From contig NZ_CP117812.1 in assembly GCF_028728065.1 (NCBI RefSeq), forward strand, positions 2,170,001 through 2,234,000: a DNA stretch of 64,000 nt, written 5' to 3'. Below the pieces are notes generated by a model that was not told where the DNA came from, ran no database searches, and was given only the letters and a program-made list of their open reading frames with translations. Source of the DNA: Lentisphaera profundi. Lineage in GTDB: Bacteria > Verrucomicrobiota > Lentisphaeria > Lentisphaerales > Lentisphaeraceae. Position numbers and translations under genes: made by a program. How positions within the stretch are numbered: the first letter of the stretch is position 1; each line of letters begins with the position of its first letter. Below are positions 16,827 through 25,410 of this stretch, in pieces.

Positions 16827-18127
16827 GCATAAGTGACGAAAAGAAACTCGACAAAGATAACACGGCTTTTTTAGTTGGCGTTTATAAAAAAAATGACGAA
16901 AAAGAAGAATGCGATCAACTCTTAGAAGAACTAGAAGAACTCATGGACACCATGGGCGTAGAGGTCGCCGGTAAAAAGGCGATTCGAAACCAAAAACCTA
17001 GCGCCCGTTTTCTGCTAACTTCAGGCAAAGCTGAAGAGCTTTTTCACAATGCCATGGAAGCTCAGGCAGGCATCCTCGTTTTCGATGCCGATATTAGCCC
17101 ATCACAGCAAAGAAATATGGAACGCGAATCTGGGCTAACAGTTATTGATCGACGTGAAGTCATTTTAGAAATTTTCTCACAACGTGCCACAACCCGCGAA
17201 GCAAGACTACAAATTGATCTCGCTCGCTCAGAATACGACCTCCCAAGACTCGCCCGTGCATGGAATCACCTTTCTCGCCAGCGTGGTGGAGCCAACATGA
17301 AAGGCGAAGGCGAACGCCAATTCGAGCTCGACCGGCGCATGGTTAGATCTCGTATAAGCCAGTTACAAAAAGAGCTAGAGAAAGTCCGCTCTCAACGTGC
17401 AACTCAACGTAAACAACGTCGAAAAAAACCCGTGCCAAACGCGGCTATTGTCGGCTACACAAATGCAGGTAAATCCTCTCTACTCAATTGCCTAACTGAT
17501 GCAGATATATTGGCGGATGACAAGCTATTTGCGACATTGGATCCTACGACCCGGAGAATCACACTCAGCAACAATCAAGACTTACTTTTAACCGACACCG
17601 TAGGCTTTATCCGCAAACTTCCACATGACTTAGTCGAAGCCTTCAAAGCCACTCTAGAAGAAACCGTAGTAGCCGATTTCCTGATACATGTTGTAGACGC
17701 CTCAGACCCCGATGCCCTCCAACAAATGGAGACAACGTTTAAAGTTTTGAACGAATTAGAGGCCGGCACCAAAAAAACCATCATTGCTTTTAATAAAATC
17801 GACCAAGTTGAGCACACTGCGACACTCGCCTCCTTGCGAAGCGCTTATCCAGACTGTATTTTTATGTCAGTGAAATCAGGCCAGGGAATCGAACAACTTC
17901 AAGAACGTATGTGCGAGCTTATAGAACACACTCTTTTTGATGTAGAACTCCACATCCCTTTTGACCGCTTCGACCTCATGGCCTTAATTCATCGCCAGTG
18001 CCACATTCACGTAGAGAAATATGAAGATGACTTTATCTACGTTAATTGTTCCGCACCAACTGACATGAAAAATGAAATTAAGGATTATATTATCAATGAC
18101 ACCCTCCCGAACACGAACAGCTGTTGA
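16823..18127 (+). CDS. hflX: GTPase HflX
   Basis: Ribosome-associated GTPase that splits stalled or stress-hibernating 70S ribosomes. The 434-residue protein has the N-terminal HflX domain with GKAEEL and the region RIRLARSEYDLPRL-like (here QIDLARSEYDLPRLARAWNHLSRQRGG), a coiled segment, then the G domain: G1 GYTNAGKS at 211-218, G3 DTVG and G4 NKID. All nucleotide-binding motifs are intact. It is in the tol operon by a 4-base ATGA overlap, and the kinase gene that follows overlaps its 3' end. Confidence 0.95.
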   Translation: MSISDEKKLDKDNTAFLVGVYKKNDEKEECDQLLEELEELMDTMGVEVAGKKAIRNQKPSARFLLTSGKAEELFHNAMEAQAGILVFDADISPSQQRNMERESGLTVIDRREVILEIFSQRATTREARLQIDLARSEYDLPRLARAWNHLSRQRGGANMKGEGERQFELDRRMVRSRISQLQKELEKVRSQRATQRKQRRKKPVPNAAIVGYTNAGKSSLLNCLTDADILADDKLFATLDPTTRRITLSNNQDLLLTDTVGFIRKLPHDLVEAFKATLEETVVADFLIHVVDASDPDALQQMETTFKVLNELEAGTKKTIIAFNKIDQVEHTATLASLRSAYPDCIFMSVKSGQGIEQLQERMCELIEHTLFDVELHIPFDRFDLMALIHRQCHIHVEKYEDDFIYVNCSAPTDMKNEIKDYIINDTLPNTNSC

Positions 18128-19769
18128 TATTCTAAAAGACGTCCAACCCGACGTCAATAATCGTTATCAAGTAAAGTCAGACCTTGGCAAAGGTGGAATG
18201 GGGACCGTCGATGCGGTAAAAGATACACAACTCGATCGTATACTTGCCATGAAAACCCTTTCCCCTAAACACGCAAAAAGCCCTTCAACAGTCGAATCAT
18301 TCTTAAAAGAAGCCCGTTTCACCGCACAACTTCAGCACCCAAACATCATCCCCGTTCATGATGTAGGCACCTCGCCAGATACGAATGCACCCTTTTATAC
18401 AATGAAGTTAATTGAAGGTGAATCGCTGCTCGAAGTCATCATTAAGCTCAAAGACCAAGACCCCATATATGAAAAAAAATATAGCTTATTTGAACGCTTA
18501 AACCTATTCCGAAAAGTCTGTGATGCGCTCGCTTATTCACACTCACGCGGAATCATTCACCGCGACATTAAACCCGCCAATATTATGTTAGGTCCCTATG
18601 GTGAAGTCCTGCTCGTGGACTGGGGCTTAGCTAAGCACATTGATGATGATGAAAAGATCAATGCCCTAAGCACAACCGGCTTCGAAGACTCTTTTTTAAC
18701 TCATGACGGCATCATTAAAGGTAGCTTGGCCTACCTTTCCCCCGAGCAAGCATTCGGGAATATCAGAGAAATCGACCGTTTAACAGACATCTTTTTACTT
18801 GGCGCTACATTATATCACTTACTCACCTTAGAAGCTCCCTATAATTACACCGAAGTCGCTAAGCTCCTTAACCATGCCGAAAATGCAAAATATCTCCACC
18901 CTTTAGAACAACCTGGCTGCGACAACCTCCCCTTGCAAGTAACTGATATCATTACTCAGGCCATGTCAAGAAACAAAGATGACCGCTTCCAATCGGTTGA
19001 AGAAATATCCAAAGCTATTGACTACTACTTAAGTGGCAAGCACGCCAGTAGCATGAGGATTTTTAAAAGAGGCGAAATGCTGATCCACAAAGACAGCAGT
19101 GGTACCGAAGCCTACGTAGTCACATCTGGACGAGTGGAAATTTATCATGATGACAACGACAAACGCAATGTCCTCGATATCTGTGAACGAGGCTCTATTA
19201 TTGGTGAACTATCGCTCCTCACTGGCAAAAAACGCTCCGCAAACGCTATCGCAATGGAAAAAACCTCTGTACTTATCATAACGCGACAAATGATGCTTGA
19301 TGAATTAAATAAAATGCCCCCTTGGCTGGAGAAGACTCTCTCATCACTAGCTTTTAAATTACTCAACACCAATAGCGATATCCACCCATTCATTAGCGCC
19401 AGTTGCGCCCTTCCCGTCACGATTCAGACTTACTACATCTTCATGGAAATGCGCTTTCAAGTCATCTCCGAGAGCGGCGAAATCCCCGGCTACACTCGTG
19501 AACAACTATCAAAATTAATCGCGGACAACTTAGGCCTCCCACCCGAAAGAACCGAAGGCGCGATTAATACACTTGTTCAAAAACAAGTATTAGAAGTTGA
19601 CTCACTGGGCATAATCACTCCTATTGACTTAAGCGAACTCAAAGCACTGATTAAATTCATTGAAATGGAAAACTCCAGAATGAAAGACACCAGTACCATC
19701 GGCCAGGACATCCCGGTTTCTAAAATCCGGAAATTCACAGAGACCTATAGAGCACTAAATAGTATCTAG
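18096..19769 (+). CDS. Ser/Thr protein kinase with cyclic-nucleotide-binding domain
   Basis: 557-residue cytoplasmic kinase. Kinase domain about 24-310: glycine loop GKGGMG 31-36, ATP lysine K53, catalytic HRD 155-157, DWG 175-177 (in place of DFG) and SPEQ 215-218. A Crp-type cNMP-binding fold follows (about 320-405: GEMLIHKDSSGTEAYVV, RGSIIGELSLLTGKKRSANA). The last 130 residues are helical, with a stretch (GYTREQLSKLIADNLGLPPERTEGAINTLVQKQVLEV) resembling the winged helix of Crp/Fnr regulators. There is no membrane helix. I chose the ATG at 18096, which has AAGGA upstream; an earlier ATG at 18072 is possible. Either way the gene overlaps hflX by over 30 bases. Confidence 0.88.
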   Translation: MTPSRTRTAVDILKDVQPDVNNRYQVKSDLGKGGMGTVDAVKDTQLDRILAMKTLSPKHAKSPSTVESFLKEARFTAQLQHPNIIPVHDVGTSPDTNAPFYTMKLIEGESLLEVIIKLKDQDPIYEKKYSLFERLNLFRKVCDALAYSHSRGIIHRDIKPANIMLGPYGEVLLVDWGLAKHIDDDEKINALSTTGFEDSFLTHDGIIKGSLAYLSPEQAFGNIREIDRLTDIFLLGATLYHLLTLEAPYNYTEVAKLLNHAENAKYLHPLEQPGCDNLPLQVTDIITQAMSRNKDDRFQSVEEISKAIDYYLSGKHASSMRIFKRGEMLIHKDSSGTEAYVVTSGRVEIYHDDNDKRNVLDICERGSIIGELSLLTGKKRSANAIAMEKTSVLIITRQMMLDELNKMPPWLEKTLSSLAFKLLNTNSDIHPFISASCALPVTIQTYYIFMEMRFQVISESGEIPGYTREQLSKLIADNLGLPPERTEGAINTLVQKQVLEVDSLGIITPIDLSELKALIKFIEMENSRMKDTSTIGQDIPVSKIRKFTETYRALNSI

Positions 19770-19888
19770 GCTCACACTTATCGGGATAATCACCTACTTC
19801 AGAATTAGATGAAACTCGATGACCATGTTTCAATAAACATTCTTGGCTAAGTCGATACTTATCAATAAAAAAGAATCATGGCCAATAA

Positions 19889-19914
19889 AAAAGCCTCCTA
19901 AAAAGGAGGCTTTT
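19889..19914 (-). terminator. terminator between convergent genes
   Basis: A perfect 10-bp stem AAAAGCCTCC / GGAGGCTTTT with T runs on both strands. It serves the FKBP gene on the minus strand and probably also the kinase gene on the plus strand. Confidence 0.88.
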
Positions 19915-19934
19915 CATAATCTAAATGAACTTAA

Positions 19935-20705
19935 TTACTTAACAATTTTAAGTAATTCAACTTCAAAAATAAGATCGGCGTTAGCAGGGATTGGACCCTG
20001 ACCATTTGGCCCATAAGCAAGATTAGAAGGAATGTAAAAAACATACTTCGCGCCTGGCTTCATAAGTTGTACACCTTCAGTCCAACCAGGTATCACACCA
20101 TTAAGAGGAAACTCTACTGGCGTACCACGCTGTACCGAACTATCAAAAACTGTACCATTAAGCAACTTACCTGTGTAATGAACTGAAACTGTGTCAGTTG
20201 CTTTCGGATTCTCACCAGCGCCAGCAGCTAAAACAACGTACTCCATTCCGGATGCAGTTTTAACGACAGCTTTGTCACCAAAAGCGTCTTTTTTTGCTGT
20301 TGATGAAAGACCTTTTTGTTCTTCTGCAAATTTTGCAGCATCAGCAGCTTGGCGCTTTTGCATCTCAGTACGCATCACGTTCATGGCTTCCATAATTACT
20401 GGCTCTGCATAAAGCGTATTCTTTTTCCCTTCGACTCCAGCCTGGATACCTTTTAGGAACTCAGCTGAATCCATTTCTTTTGCTTCAGAAAGTCTTTGGC
20501 CGAGGTTAATGCCTTCATTATAACTAATAACCTTACTAGCTTTTTCGAAAGTCATTGTAGATTTTTCTACATGAGGTTTTCCTGCATGAGATGCGTGATC
20601 ATGTGCTGGCTTAGCAGCAGCCGCTTTGGCTGGCTCTTGAGCAAAAACTGAACTCATCGCCATCAAACTAAACGCAGCAGTTGTAAAAAAGAACTTACTG
20701 TTCAT
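19935..20705 (-). CDS. Periplasmic FKBP-type peptidyl-prolyl isomerase
   Basis: 256 residues with a signal peptide (MNSKFFFTTAAFSLMAMSSVFAQ, cleavage about 23), a His/Ala/Lys-rich linker (about 25-48), an FKBP_N dimerisation region (about 55-145; YNEGINLGQRLSEAKEM) and a C-terminal FKBP domain (about 165-256) with VSVHYTGKLLNGTVFDSS, GTPVEFPLNGVIPGWTEGVQLM and PSNLAYGPNGQGPIPANADLIFEVELLKI. Same design as FkpA/Mip: it helps fold envelope proteins by prolyl cis-trans isomerisation. Stands alone with its own terminator. Confidence 0.93.
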   Translation of the reverse strand: MNSKFFFTTAAFSLMAMSSVFAQEPAKAAAAKPAHDHASHAGKPHVEKSTMTFEKASKVISYNEGINLGQRLSEAKEMDSAEFLKGIQAGVEGKKNTLYAEPVIMEAMNVMRTEMQKRQAADAAKFAEEQKGLSSTAKKDAFGDKAVVKTASGMEYVVLAAGAGENPKATDTVSVHYTGKLLNGTVFDSSVQRGTPVEFPLNGVIPGWTEGVQLMKPGAKYVFYIPSNLAYGPNGQGPIPANADLIFEVELLKIVK

Positions 20706-20819
20706 ATTTTTTTCCTAATATTTTGTTTTCAGTTAAAATGTAGATCGTAAAAACTAACGGTAAAACATATTTAAAATAGTCCTAATATCAAATTTTTATC
20801 CAAACAGAGATAAAATCCT

Positions 20820-21413
20820 ATGTCAAACGAATCTCATACCACCGATTTCTGTAAGGGTCAGATTATTTATCACCCTAAGTGGCTTACACCCAAAAATAGC
20901 AATAAGTACCTGAGTCAGCTCAAACAATCGCTTCCATGGAAAAGTGACAAGATACGCTTCATGGGCAAGCAACACTCCATCCCAAGGCTTCATGCATGGA
21001 TCGCTGATAGCAACATCAACTATTCATACTCTGGCATTTCTCTCGAGATTAACCCGTGGTCGACAGCAACAAGAGAATTGAAAATGCTCTGTGAGCAATC
21101 CTGTCAACACTCCTTTAACTCAATGCTCGCCAATTACTACCGCAATGGCAAAGATTCCAATGGCTGGCATGCAGACAATGAAAAAGAACTGGGTCAAAAC
21201 CCTCTTATTGCCATAGTTAGCTTTGGCCAAGTACGAAGACTCTCCATAAGATCCAATGATAACCACAAAGAAAAACTCGACTACGATCTTGCTAATGGCT
21301 CCCTTATAATAATGAAAGGTGAACTTCAACACCAGACTCAACACTGTCTCAGAAAAACCCAAAAAGATTGCGCTGAGCGCATCAGCCTAACCTTTCGCCT
21401 AACAAACGCTTAA
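20820..21413 (+). CDS. AlkB-like 2-oxoglutarate/Fe(II) dioxygenase
   Basis: 197-residue protein of the AlkB family, which removes methyl groups from alkylated bases in DNA or RNA. Metal ligands H117 and D119 (NGWHADNE) and probably H175 (QHQTQHCL), and the 2-oxoglutarate arginines R187 and R193 (ERISLTFR) are all present. IPRLHAWIAD and NYYRNGKDSNGWHADNE match the ALKBH2-like bacterial branch rather than classical E. coli AlkB. It is a single gene between the FKBP and aldo/keto reductase genes. Confidence 0.9.
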   Translation: MSNESHTTDFCKGQIIYHPKWLTPKNSNKYLSQLKQSLPWKSDKIRFMGKQHSIPRLHAWIADSNINYSYSGISLEINPWSTATRELKMLCEQSCQHSFNSMLANYYRNGKDSNGWHADNEKELGQNPLIAIVSFGQVRRLSIRSNDNHKEKLDYDLANGSLIIMKGELQHQTQHCLRKTQKDCAERISLTFRLTNA

Positions 21414-21495
21414 TAAATAAGTAAAGATTTTCCGCCCCACTTTTAATTAGCTTAGGTCTCTTTATTTTAAATCATATTAATTTCAAGGAGCTTTT

Positions 21496-22659
21496 ATGAA
21501 CGTACCAACTCGTCGCTTTGGGCGCACCGAAATACAAATCCCCATTTTTTCATGCGGTGGCATGCGCTATCAACAAAGCTGGGAAAGAAACGACCAGAAG
21601 AAAGTCGAAGACGATAATCAAACCAACCTAGAAAACACCCTGCTCCGCAGCTTAGAACTCGGCATCAATCATATTGAAACCGCTCATGGCTACGGCACTA
21701 GTGAATATCAAATAGGGAAACTACTCCCAAAACTCGATCGCAATTCCTATATCTTACAAAGTAAAATCCAGCCTCATGCTGACGTCAATGATTTCCAAAA
21801 GGATTTTGAAGATAGTATGAGCTGCCTACAGGTTGATCATCTCGACCTCATGGGAATCCACGGTATCAACAATCAAGAGCGCCTTGACTGGACACTGCGC
21901 AAGGGCGGCTGCTTAGATCGCGCTAAAGAATGGAAAAAACAAGGACGCGTTAAGCACATTGGCTTTTCTACTCACGGCTCACCTGACATCATTATCCAAG
22001 CGATTGAAAGCGGCGAATTCGACTACGTAAACCTTCATTGGTATTACTTCATGCAGAAAAACCATCCTGCCGTAGAAGCCGCAAAGAAACATGACATGGG
22101 AGTCTTTATCATCAGCCCTAGCGATAAAGGTGGCAAGCTCTACGAACCACCACCAATCCTCTCTGACCTCTGCGCACCACTGTCACCGATGATGTTTAAT
22201 GATCTATTCTGTCTGCAAAACCCCCTCGTTCACACCATCAGCCTCGGCGCAGCACGCCCATCTGACTTTGATGAACACCTAAAAATCATCCCTCACCTTG
22301 AAGACCGTACCACAGTTGCGGACATCGCAAATAAAATTGACTCACGCCTCAAAGAATTCCACGGAGTTCAATGGATGGCAGAATGGGATCAAAATCTTCC
22401 GGACACCCTAAAAACCCCAGGTCAAATCAATACCTATGATATCTTGCGCTTTTACAATCTAGGCACTGCACTCGACATGACTGCCTACGGTATCATGCGC
22501 TATGCTCTACTTGGCCAAAAAGATCATTGGTTTCCCGGAGAAAAAGCCAATGACATTCCCGAAAAAGATTTACTCTTGTCTTTGACTCATCATCACAATC
22601 CTAAGAAGCTGATCGAATCACTCAAAATCGCACATCAAATGTTCGAAGTGAAAAATTAA
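21496..22659 (+). CDS. Aldo/keto reductase family protein
   Basis: 387 residues with the AKR barrel from residue 1 to about 270: RRFGRTEIQIPIFSCGGMR at the start, the catalytic-region GINHIETAHGYGTSEYQIGKLL with the conserved Tyr (Y56), VDHLDLMGIHG, and RVKHIGFSTHG. It carries a C-terminal extension of about 110 residues without a clear ferredoxin cysteine cluster, so it is not the Fe-S-bearing type of AKR. NAD(P)H-dependent carbonyl reduction is the family activity; the substrate is unknown. GGAG at good distance supports the ATG at 21496. A terminator follows. Confidence 0.88.
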   Translation: MNVPTRRFGRTEIQIPIFSCGGMRYQQSWERNDQKKVEDDNQTNLENTLLRSLELGINHIETAHGYGTSEYQIGKLLPKLDRNSYILQSKIQPHADVNDFQKDFEDSMSCLQVDHLDLMGIHGINNQERLDWTLRKGGCLDRAKEWKKQGRVKHIGFSTHGSPDIIIQAIESGEFDYVNLHWYYFMQKNHPAVEAAKKHDMGVFIISPSDKGGKLYEPPPILSDLCAPLSPMMFNDLFCLQNPLVHTISLGAARPSDFDEHLKIIPHLEDRTTVADIANKIDSRLKEFHGVQWMAEWDQNLPDTLKTPGQINTYDILRFYNLGTALDMTAYGIMRYALLGQKDHWFPGEKANDIPEKDLLLSLTHHHNPKKLIESLKIAHQMFEVKN

Positions 22660-22723
22660 GCAAACTTAATTTTTGCCATAAACCACCCAAAAAACGAAAA
22701 AGGCCAAAAGAGCTAATTTTCGT

Positions 22724-22758
22724 AAAAAAGGCCCGGAATTGATTTCTAGGCCTTTTTT
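22724..22758 (+). terminator. terminator of the aldo/keto reductase gene
   Basis: Stem AAAAAAGGCC (22724-22733) / GGCCTTTTTT (22749-22758), ending in six Ts. A competing stem with ACGAAAA/TTTTCGT lies just upstream. Confidence 0.82.
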
Positions 22759-22887
22759 ATGCGAAAAATGGCCAATTACACCCTCTCCGTCTACTTAGAC
22801 AAATAGAAAAATCGGTATTTTAAACTAGAGTCAATTTTGATAGTACACTTTTGATTTTTAGTTTTAATAAAAGAGAGAATTATTTCT

Positions 22888-25398
22888 ATGTCAGACGAAG
22901 TAGAAGACCCAGCAGAGTACGGCGCAGATAGCATTTCTGTAATGAAAGGCTTGGAAGCTGTCCGTAAACGTCCTAGTATGTACATTGGCGACACCAATGA
23001 ACGCGGTTTACATCACTTGGTATACGAAGTCGTTGATAACAGTATTGACGAAGCCCTCGCCGGCCACTGTAATAATATCACGGTTAAACTTCACATTGAC
23101 AACAGCGTCACAGTCATTGATGACGGTCGTGGTATCCCTGTTACAATGCATGAAGAAGAAGGCATTCCCGCGGTTGAACTCGTACTCACTAAGCTTCACG
23201 CTGGCGGTAAATTCGACAAAGACTCATATAAAGTATCTGGCGGCCTTCACGGCGTAGGTGTTTCCTGTGTAAACGCTCTCTCAGAATGGATGGAAGTCAA
23301 AGTTCACCGCGAAGGCGAGCTTCATTTTATTCGCTTCGAACGCGGCATCACCGAAACTAAGCTCAAAACTATTGGTCACACGACGATCACAGGTACTGAA
23401 GTCATCTTCAAACCTGACTACGAAATCTTCACTGAAACACTCATTTACAAGTGGGACATCCTCGCTAACCGTCTCCGTGAATTAGCCTTCCTCAATCCTG
23501 GCATAACGATCAATTTCATTGACGAACGTTCCGAAGACGGCGAAAAACGCGAGACTTTCTTCTTTCCCGGCGGCATCGGCGAGTTCGTCAAGCACCTCAA
23601 CGACGGCAAAACGGTCGTTACTGACACTGTTACCTTTTCGACTGAAAAAGATGGCGTCACTGCCGATGTATCCTTTCAGTACCACGATGGCTACCAAGAA
23701 AATATTTATTCTTACTGTAATAATATTCACACGATTGAAGGCGGAACTCACTTATCAGGTTTCCAAACAGCCTTGACCGCTTCAATTAATTCCTACATGA
23801 AGAATGACTCCAAGTTCAAGAACGAGAAAAACGTTTCTGGCACTGATGTACGCGAAGGTCTCACCGCCATTATTTCAGTAAAAGTTCCGGAACCTCAATT
23901 CGAGGGTCAAACCAAAACCAAGCTGGGTAATAGTGACGTCCGTACAATCGTGCGTGCTATTGTAACAACTAGTTTTAATGAGTTCTTGGAAGAAAATCCT
24001 AAGGCTGCAAAAATCGTCGTCGAAAAAGCTCTCTTAGCCAATCGCGCTTCGGCCGCAGCCCTACGTGCACGCCAATTGATCCGCAAAGACAACGTACTCG
24101 AGGGTTTTGCCGACGCAGGTAAACTCTCTGGTTGCTCAAGTAAAGATCCCGATAAATGCGAGATCTTCATTGTGGAAGGGGACTCAGCCGGTGGCTCAGC
24201 TAAACAAGGACGTAACTCCGAAGTTCAGGCTATCCTGCCCCTCCGCGGTAAACTCATCAATGTTGAAAAAGCACGTATTGACAAAGTTTTTGCAAATACG
24301 GAAATTGGTTCACTCATCAGTGCTATCGGTTGTGGCGTAGGCAACGAATTTGACGTCTCCAAAGTTCGCTACAAAAAAATCGTCATCATGACGGATGCGG
24401 ACGTGGATGGCTCTCATATTATGACTTTACTCTTGACTTTCTTCTTCCGTCAAATGAAACCACTTATTGAATCTGGTTACATTTACGTGGCTCAACCGCC
24501 TCTTTATAAGGTAGTACGCCGTAAGCGGGAAGAGTATATCAAAAATGATGCCATGCTCAACAACTTCCTTCTCGAACTCGGTGTCGATGGCATTACCCTT
24601 GAAAACAAACTCGCTGGCAACACACTTTCACCTCGTGAAACGAATGAAATGCTCGCCCTTATCAAACGCACACTTGCAGTTGGCAAAGGCCTCGAGAATC
24701 ACGGTGTGACACTCGAAACTTACCTCGCTAACGTGAGCGATGATGGCGCCTTGCCAATCGCTCGTATAGGTGTTCGTGAAGATGACGGTACTTACTCCAT
24801 CTACTTCCCAAAATCACAGGAAGAAATTGCCCACCTCACTGACGAAGCCACTGAACGCCTCAAGCCCATCGCGGTTTTTGTTGATCCAGATGCTCCTGAG
24901 CCAGAACTCGATGAAGAAGGTAATCCCATCATCGACGAGAACGTAGAAGTTGAAGAAGTAGGACTTCACCCTTCAATCGAGATCAATGAATTGCACGAAC
25001 GTTCACTCATTGCTGAGATCCGCGAAAAACTTCAAGCCCTCTCACTCGACCTCAAGCATTTCCTCGCGCCCGAAGACGCTCTCGCAGACCCCATCTTCAA
25101 CCTCACCGATGGCAGTAGCGACAATCCCATCTTCAACCTTATCGATCTCTTCGAAGCAGTTAAAGCTGAAGGTTCACAAGGTCTCAAGCTCCAACGCTAT
25201 AAAGGTCTTGGCGAGATGAATGCGGACCAACTCTGGGAAACAACTATGGATCCACACCGCCGTGATTTACTTCAGGTTACAATGGAAGACGCTGTTGAGG
25301 CCGAACGCATGTTCTCACTCCTCATGGGCGACGTAGTTGAACCCCGTCGTCACTTCATCGAGAAGTACTCAACGACTCTTAAAGAATTGGATGTATAA
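22888..25398 (+). CDS. gyrB: DNA gyrase subunit B
   Basis: ATPase subunit of gyrase, which introduces negative supercoils. The 836-residue protein has the GHKL ATPase region (VVDNSIDEA, DDGRGIPV, GLHGVGVSCVNALS), the transducer domain, and the TOPRIM region with FIVEGDSAGGSAKQGR and MTDADVDGSHI. The C-terminus has QRYKGLGEMNADQLWETTMDP. An acidic insertion near residues 668-695 (PEPELDEEGNPIIDENVEVEEV) breaks the TOPRIM-tail region and resembles the repeat at the end of GyrA. gyrA follows after 12 bases. Confidence 0.97.
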   Translation: MSDEVEDPAEYGADSISVMKGLEAVRKRPSMYIGDTNERGLHHLVYEVVDNSIDEALAGHCNNITVKLHIDNSVTVIDDGRGIPVTMHEEEGIPAVELVLTKLHAGGKFDKDSYKVSGGLHGVGVSCVNALSEWMEVKVHREGELHFIRFERGITETKLKTIGHTTITGTEVIFKPDYEIFTETLIYKWDILANRLRELAFLNPGITINFIDERSEDGEKRETFFFPGGIGEFVKHLNDGKTVVTDTVTFSTEKDGVTADVSFQYHDGYQENIYSYCNNIHTIEGGTHLSGFQTALTASINSYMKNDSKFKNEKNVSGTDVREGLTAIISVKVPEPQFEGQTKTKLGNSDVRTIVRAIVTTSFNEFLEENPKAAKIVVEKALLANRASAAALRARQLIRKDNVLEGFADAGKLSGCSSKDPDKCEIFIVEGDSAGGSAKQGRNSEVQAILPLRGKLINVEKARIDKVFANTEIGSLISAIGCGVGNEFDVSKVRYKKIVIMTDADVDGSHIMTLLLTFFFRQMKPLIESGYIYVAQPPLYKVVRRKREEYIKNDAMLNNFLLELGVDGITLENKLAGNTLSPRETNEMLALIKRTLAVGKGLENHGVTLETYLANVSDDGALPIARIGVREDDGTYSIYFPKSQEEIAHLTDEATERLKPIAVFVDPDAPEPELDEEGNPIIDENVEVEEVGLHPSIEINELHERSLIAEIREKLQALSLDLKHFLAPEDALADPIFNLTDGSSDNPIFNLIDLFEAVKAEGSQGLKLQRYKGLGEMNADQLWETTMDPHRRDLLQVTMEDAVEAERMFSLLMGDVVEPRRHFIEKYSTTLKELDV

Positions 25399-25410
25399 GG
25401 ATAAATAACC

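Noticed and set aside
18631-18640. DWG in place of DFG as a sign that the kinases are inactive
   Set aside because: Present in all three kinases of the window, including two with all other catalytic residues; it appears to be normal for this family, and the aspartate and glycine are kept.
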